Source: CALZFJ01 sp964459845
Lineage (GTDB): Bacteria; Bacteroidota; Bacteroidia; Bacteroidales; Muribaculaceae
DNA: 64,000 bases
Assembly (NCBI GenBank): GCA_964459845.1
Contig: CAYWOC010000005.1
Location: 1 to 64,000 of the forward strand
Reading direction: 5' to 3'
Within the stretch, counting starts at the first letter, position 1. Each line of letters starts with the position of its first letter. Below, in pieces: positions 59,616 through 64,000 of the stretch. The position numbers and the translations under genes were made by a program. The notes beneath the pieces were generated by a model, which was given only the letters and a program-made list of their open reading frames with translations, was not told where the DNA came from and ran no database searches.

Positions 59616-62348
59616 TTAGAATTTAACTTTTAGGCGAACTGAGTAAGTGCGTCCGAAAGAGTAGAATACACGGTAAGCGTTGCTCCAAGTACCAGCTTCT
59701 GAAGTAGAAGTGTAGGCATCCATTACATAGTAGTGGTTGAACAAGTTGTTCACGTTGCCGTAAAGAGTGGCTTTAAGTCCGCCCATCTTGAATGTGTAGC
59801 TTGCGTTGAGGTCAAGTTGGTTGCCCCAAGGAATTCTCCAAGGATCAGAAACGTTGATTTCGGAGTTAGCCGAGAAGTTGGAAGATGAAATCTGATAGTC
59901 GCTGTAGTTGCGTGCGCTCATCACCCAGTCGGCACCGATGCGGAAGCCCTGGAATGGACGGAATGTCACGCCGACAGAACCTGTGGTCTGAGCAGAGCCG
60001 CCGACTTTCACGCCCTTTTGGTTCAAGATAGCGTAAGCGTGGTCAGAACCCATGATGCCATTTTCGGCAACAGTACCGCGGAGGTCTTTAAGAGGTTGTC
60101 CCATCTGGTTGTAGAAGTAACCCTTAGCGTTGCTGTCCCAAACGTAGTCGCCAATAGAGAACATACCGTCGAGAGAGAACCAGCGAGTAGGCTTATAAGA
60201 GAAGTTGAACTCCACACCCATGTGTCGGGCATCCACACCTTGCATATTGAAGAAATAGCGGTCGCCAGCATGGTCGCCAGAAGTTATGTCACCACCGCGG
60301 GTAGTAGTCTTGTCCATCCATTTGGTGTAATAAGCGTTGGCATTCAAAGAAAATACAGGATTGTGGAAACCGTAACCCACTTCAAACGACATGATTTTTT
60401 CGTTCACAGCGTCGGGGTTGGTAGCGTTGCTCACTGTAGAAGAAAGGAATGCGCCGCCCGAGAAGAATGGGGCGCGGCTTATGTAGCCGAGGTTGAAGAA
60501 TACGTTGTTGTAGCGGTTGATATTGTAGTTGGCACCACCCTTAACTGTCCATCCTATGAAGTTCACCGTAGCAGATTTCTTGTGAGCATCATCATAGTAG
60601 AAATTATCGACACGCCAGTAGCCGGTGTTGTTCACCGAGCCGGCAAGAACGAGGTTCAACTTATTGCCGAGCATAGTGTATTCGCCTTGAGCGAAAGCAC
60701 CCTCTTGGTGAGTGTGTCCGTTATAGTCGCGATAAACGATGTCGCCCACGCCCAGCTTCTGGTATTTCCAGTTAGGATCGGCAGCAGCGGCGTTGTTGGC
60801 AGCGAGAACATTCTTACGGCTTGAGTCATCCATATAGTAGTCACCATCGTAAAGGTCGATGATCTTGTTGTTGTGGTGGCCGATATAGTAGCGCATATCG
60901 ATACCGCCTGTCACTGTAAGGCGTTTAGGCAGGATTTCATTGCGGTAGGTAGAAACGAGACCATACCACTCATGGCTATTGTTTGACTGGGTCATAATCA
61001 TGTTAGAACCAGTAGTGCTTGCAGCATTCATAGCTTGGATTTCGTCATAAGCGAAAGTGCCGTCGGCCTTGCGGAAAAGAGTGTTAAGCACGCCATTGCT
61101 TGCTCCATACCAAGAAGAGTAGCTGATGCTCGTGCCATTGTATGTGCCACGGCCTTGACCTGAGTATCCGCCACCGCTTGCGATTGATACGTATGCGGCA
61201 GTAGAAAGAGACGACTTGTGATCTATTTGCCAAATATGGTTCAAAGAGATTTGTGGCTTGTGGTAGGTGTTTCTGTTAGAAGAGCGAACCACGCCATTCT
61301 TGTCGTAACCGAAAGTAGGGTTGTATTTGTATCTCACGTCTTCGCCCATATATTGGCGCACGTCTTGCCAGCCCTCAATCGTAAGACCGTCTTGCGAGCT
61401 GCGCTTGTTGTGGCGTTGAGGAGCTCCGAAAGCAGTCAAAGACAACTGGTGAGCGTCGTTGATGCGCTTAGAGATGTTCACGAAATAATTGTAGGCGTTG
61501 AAGTCGGTGCCTTGAACGTATCCGTCGCCCGATTTGTGGGAGAATAGGGCGGTTACAGCCCATCCGTTTTTCATAAGACCAGTAGAGACTGTGACACCTT
61601 CTTGGTGAAGACCGTCGTTGCCCATTCCATACCAAACTGCACCGCCCTTTTGAGCGTCGAGAGATTTTGTGGTGATGTTGATAGTACCACCCACCGAAGG
61701 AGTGGAAAGCATAGAAGCACCAAGACCGCGCTGAGTCTGCATGGATGAAGTCACGTCGCTAAGGCCAGCCCAGTTGCTCCAATATACGCCACCCCATTCC
61801 ATATCATTAATAGGCACACCATTGATAAGTACGGCAACGTTAGCAGCTTGGAAACCGCGCATATTGATTTTAGAGTCGCCATAGCCACCACCGTCTTTGG
61901 TTGCCCATACACCCGGAGTGGTTTTTAGAACTTCAGGGAACTCTTGGTTTCCGAGTTTCACGTCGATTGTACCAGCTTTCACCTCAGAAAGAGCCACTGG
62001 TGTTTGACGGGTTTTAGCGACCGATTGAGTCACAACCACGTCTTTAAGCATAGTGGATTCTGCTTCAAGACGGATGTCGCCCATTTGAGCTTGAGGCTTT
62101 ACCGTTTTGCTCTTGTACCCGATGTAGCGGATAGAGATTTCCTTTGCGTTGTTTGAAACTTTGATAGAGAACTGACCGTCGATGTCGGTGGCAGCTCCGG
62201 CTTTAGTCCCAGGGACAGTGATAGTGGCTCCGATAACAGGTTCACCCTGCTCATCAACCACACGGCCACGGCAATTAACGTCGCCAGCAGCAAAAAGCTG
62301 AGAGGCAACTAAGAAGATTGCGGCAGCTAAGAGAAATAGTCTCTTCAT
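59616..62348 (-). CDS. TonB-dependent receptor with carboxypeptidase-like domain
   Basis: 910 residues. Signal peptide (about 1-21, ending LFAAG), carboxypeptidase-regulatory-like domain (about 25-95, GRVVDEQGEPVIGATITVPG), a TonB-box-like stretch (MLKDVVVTQSVA), plug domain (about 115-230, with NMRGFQAANVAVLINGVPIN and VGGTINITTKS) and beta-barrel ending RLKVKF. Shares spaced barrel motifs with the receptor at 0.5 kb (GLMKNGWAVTA, LSLTAFGAPQRH). First gene of a two-gene operon with its own promoter about 165 bases upstream. No SusD partner, so the ligand is unlikely to be a typical glycan. Confidence 0.92.
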   Translation of the reverse strand: MKRLFLLAAAIFLVASQLFAAGDVNCRGRVVDEQGEPVIGATITVPGTKAGAATDIDGQFSIKVSNNAKEISIRYIGYKSKTVKPQAQMGDIRLEAESTMLKDVVVTQSVAKTRQTPVALSEVKAGTIDVKLGNQEFPEVLKTTPGVWATKDGGGYGDSKINMRGFQAANVAVLINGVPINDMEWGGVYWSNWAGLSDVTSSMQTQRGLGASMLSTPSVGGTINITTKSLDAQKGGAVWYGMGNDGLHQEGVTVSTGLMKNGWAVTALFSHKSGDGYVQGTDFNAYNYFVNISKRINDAHQLSLTAFGAPQRHNKRSSQDGLTIEGWQDVRQYMGEDVRYKYNPTFGYDKNGVVRSSNRNTYHKPQISLNHIWQIDHKSSLSTAAYVSIASGGGYSGQGRGTYNGTSISYSSWYGASNGVLNTLFRKADGTFAYDEIQAMNAASTTGSNMIMTQSNNSHEWYGLVSTYRNEILPKRLTVTGGIDMRYYIGHHNNKIIDLYDGDYYMDDSSRKNVLAANNAAAADPNWKYQKLGVGDIVYRDYNGHTHQEGAFAQGEYTMLGNKLNLVLAGSVNNTGYWRVDNFYYDDAHKKSATVNFIGWTVKGGANYNINRYNNVFFNLGYISRAPFFSGGAFLSSTVSNATNPDAVNEKIMSFEVGYGFHNPVFSLNANAYYTKWMDKTTTRGGDITSGDHAGDRYFFNMQGVDARHMGVEFNFSYKPTRWFSLDGMFSIGDYVWDSNAKGYFYNQMGQPLKDLRGTVAENGIMGSDHAYAILNQKGVKVGGSAQTTGSVGVTFRPFQGFRIGADWVMSARNYSDYQISSSNFSANSEINVSDPWRIPWGNQLDLNASYTFKMGGLKATLYGNVNNLFNHYYVMDAYTSTSEAGTWSNAYRVFYSFGRTYSVRLKVKF

Positions 62349-62429
62349 ACTTTTGTTTAAGAATTAGTGAATATTTATATATTTTTTGATAGTTTTTGAA
62401 GGTGTATTTTCTTATGAAGATGCGGCGAG

Positions 62430-62450
62430 AAGCCTAATCCGAATAGGCTT
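62430..62450 (-). promoter_or_regulatory. Hairpin in the receptor operon leader
   Basis: AAGCCTA (62430-62436) and TAGGCTT (62444-62450) form a 7-base stem with a 7-base loop, in the 5' leader between promoter and start codon. No T run follows it in the minus-strand direction. Confidence 0.4.
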
Positions 62451-62511
62451 AATGTAATGAGATATTTAAATGCGGTAGTCATACAGCTTTCCTATACTCT
62501 GAAATTTTTAG

Positions 62512-62543
62512 CAAATATAGTTTATTTAAACTTTATAAACAAA
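62512..62543 (-). promoter_or_regulatory. Promoter for the TonB receptor operon
   Basis: On the minus strand TTTG (62543-62540), 20-base spacer, TATATTTG (62519-62512): a full match to the Bacteroidota form. Confidence 0.75.
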
Positions 62544-62594
62544 ATTCTATCTTCAAAAATGCAGCAATGTTATGTAATTGTTAAGAGAATTGAC

Positions 62595-62623
62595 TTGCAG
62601 TTGGGAAAAATGAGGTATATTTG
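62595..62623 (+). promoter_or_regulatory. Promoter candidate for the NlpC/P60 gene
   Basis: TTG (62595-62597), 18-base spacer, TATATTTG (62616-62623), 27 bases before the start. Confidence 0.5.
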
Positions 62624-62650
62624 TGAAAATTATGAATATCTCGACAAGTT

Positions 62651-63178
62651 ATGCGCAGAGCTGGATTGAAAATATATATGATGCTTGTGGTGATGCTTTT
62701 GCCGATGGCATTTGTGTCGTGCCATTCCCACAAGAAGACCGAGAAAGAGGATGTGAAGCGTTATGAGCGTATATATATCGATGATTTATACAGCGGTAGC
62801 GAGCGCAAGCACTCGAAGCTATATAAGGAGGTGAAGTCGTGGCTCGGTGTGCCATATAAATATGCCGGACACTCAAAGTCGGGGACCGACTGCTCGGGGC
62901 TTGTCATGGAAGTATATAAGAATGTGTATGGCAAAAAAATAGTGCATTATTCAGCCGATATATACAGCCGCTATTGCAAAAAAATAGGGCGAGGACAACT
63001 GCGCGAAGGCGACCTTGTGTTTTTCTCGTTTGTGAAATCGGGAAAAGTGAGCCATGTGGGCATATATCTGCGGGAGAACAAATTCATACACTCGTCATCG
63101 AGCAAGGGCGTGATAATCAGCGACCTCGATGAACCTTATTACCAAAAAGGCTTTGTGGGCTGTGGCAGGGTGAAGTGA
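62651..63178 (+). CDS. NlpC/P60 family lipoprotein peptidase
   Basis: 175 residues. Signal peptide with lipobox MAFVSC (Cys about 24). The C40 catalytic residues are present: Cys81 (GTDCSGLV), His135 (SHVGIYL) and His147 (FIHSSS). Such enzymes cut between D-Glu and the diamino acid in peptidoglycan stem peptides, from the periplasmic side of a membrane. Single gene, convergent with the ComEC-like gene, seven bases apart. Confidence 0.9.
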   Translation: MRRAGLKIYMMLVVMLLPMAFVSCHSHKKTEKEDVKRYERIYIDDLYSGSERKHSKLYKEVKSWLGVPYKYAGHSKSGTDCSGLVMEVYKNVYGKKIVHYSADIYSRYCKKIGRGQLREGDLVFFSFVKSGKVSHVGIYLRENKFIHSSSSKGVIISDLDEPYYQKGFVGCGRVK

Positions 63179-63184
63179 GGAGTG

Positions 63185-64000
63185 CTACTTTATGAATATT
63201 GCGCCACTTGTGCGCATGTCGTGGCAAGGTATGCCGAGCGAGGAGCATTGTTCTGAATATTCAGCTCGCTTGTCGGGGTAAATATTGCCTGAAAGGACAA
63301 TCGTCTTAGGGGAGAATGTGCGCAAGAGGTCGGCAATATTGTCATAATAGTGTTTCGTGACTACAAGATAATCCACAGGAATAGGGCGCAGTTGAGCGGA
63401 GGCATATTTCCACTTGTTGGCGGAAATTACGGCTATGCGCTTTCCGCATAGTGATGCCACGGGGGATGAAATGCTTGGCAGCGGGTGGCTGATGATGGAA
63501 TGCACCGAGTCGATATGGTATTTCGCAAGCATATTGACATACCTCTTTCTGAAGTCGGAACAGTCGATGTCGCCATCATCGCACCACAAATATCCTGAGC
63601 CGTGAGAAAAATACATGATGGGTGTGGAGTGGTAGTCGCAGAATATCACTGCTCCTTGACGCTGGGTGAGAGCCAGCTCTATGGTAGAAACAATGATTGT
63701 TGCCGCTGCGAAAACCAGAGAGCAGATGAGCTGATGGAATCTTTTTTGATAGACGTATGCTACCATCATCGCCACAGCCATAAAGTATAGCACAAGCATT
63801 ATAGTGGAGACGTGCACATTTTCTATGTGCGACAGCGGCAAGTTAGCTGAAGATTCGGCAATGCCGTGTATCCACGACGACAGCACATCGAGAATCCATT
63901 CCACCTCATGCACATTCACATTCACACCAAATGCGGAAAATGCTATGAACAAGATTCCGATGCCTATGAAAAAAGACAGCAACGGGATGACTATGAGATT
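63185..64000 (-). CDS. ComEC/Rec2-like protein, C-terminal part (cut by window edge)
   Basis: The frame is open to the window edge, so the N-terminal part lies outside; 271 codons are visible. Membrane helices occur at the start (FFIGIGILFIAFSAFG) and about 80-110; the rest is a soluble domain without an intact metallo-beta-lactamase HxHxD motif, as in several Bacteroidota ComEC proteins (DYLVVTKHYYDNI, KTIVLSGNIYPDKRA). ComEC forms the inner-membrane channel for DNA uptake. The call depends on the C-terminal segment only. Confidence 0.65.
   Translation of the reverse strand, partial: NLIVIPLLSFFIGIGILFIAFSAFGVNVNVHEVEWILDVLSSWIHGIAESSANLPLSHIENVHVSTIMLVLYFMAVAMMVAYVYQKRFHQLICSLVFAAATIIVSTIELALTQRQGAVIFCDYHSTPIMYFSHGSGYLWCDDGDIDCSDFRKRYVNMLAKYHIDSVHSIISHPLPSISSPVASLCGKRIAVISANKWKYASAQLRPIPVDYLVVTKHYYDNIADLLRTFSPKTIVLSGNIYPDKRAEYSEQCSSLGIPCHDMRTSGAIFIK

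Larger units (their letters stand above)
62349..62650. other. Divergent control region
   Basis: No gene is supported. It holds the minus-strand promoter of the receptor operon, a hairpin in that operon's leader (62430-62450) and a promoter candidate for the NlpC/P60 gene (62595-62623). Confidence 0.55.

Noticed and set aside
60018..60824. 268-codon plus-strand ORF opposite the second TonB receptor
   Set aside because: Antisense to the beta-barrel part of the receptor; no domain or signal is seen.
62457..62669. 70-codon plus-strand ORF upstream of the NlpC/P60 gene
   Set aside because: It covers the promoter region of both flanking operons and runs into the NlpC/P60 gene in another frame.

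Overview
The window looks like chromosomal DNA of a Bacteroidales bacterium, possibly a Muribaculaceae-type gut species. Support: TonB receptors with carboxypeptidase-like N-terminal domains, a six-gene Na+-NQR operon, an ExbB-ExbD-ExbD-TonB operon, a type IX secretion sorting domain, many Bacteroidota-restricted DUF families, and repeated promoter-like elements of the Bacteroidota form TTG-N19-21-TAnnTTTG. The family assignment is a guess; the order is well supported.

Layout. 0-0.5 kb: a decayed transposase start and a gene-free stretch. 0.5-5.6 kb: TonB receptor plus OB-fold lipoprotein. 5.7-7.6 kb: Rpn-family nuclease and a DUF4923 protein. 7.8-11.2 kb: thrS-infC-rpmI-rplT. 11.5-21.8 kb: a dense housekeeping run (dnaN, DnaQ-like exonuclease, coaBC, DUF4835/PorD-like, recN, rlmB, nusB, yajC, YbbR protein, coaE, DUF5606). 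22.1-24.9 kb: a large MG2/plug-type surface protein with a C9 tract in its first codons. 25-30.9 kb (minus): nqrABCDEF. 31.3-38 kb: exbB-exbD-exbD-tonB, a small membrane protein, a PstS-like binding protein and a TPR protein. 38.3-40.6 kb: subtilisin-like protease with a T9SS sorting tail. 40.7-53.5 kb: single genes (rmuC, fabG, tetR, DUF4834, tRNA-Leu, START-like, CPBP, DUF4251, ligA, rlmH, nadC, HAD phosphatase, STM3941-like, DUF4886). 53.6-57.5 kb: accessory patch with a RelE/HigB-HigA pair, an FAD oxidoreductase, a frameshifted tyrosine recombinase and an orphan hsdS fragment. 57.5-62.4 kb (minus): a second TonB receptor plus OB-fold lipoprotein pair. 62.6-64 kb: NlpC/P60 lipoprotein and the C-terminal part of a ComEC-like protein cut by the window edge.

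How they fit. Nqr builds a sodium gradient from NADH oxidation; ExbB/ExbD/TonB energises outer-membrane receptors such as the two found at each end; the S8 protease and the PorD-like protein imply a working type IX secretion route. The middle is core replication, repair, translation and coenzyme A synthesis. The least ordinary points are the C9 tract in the 22.2 kb gene, the remnant of what looks like a recombinase-linked type I restriction specificity locus at 56-57.4 kb, and the repeat-bearing Rpn nuclease.
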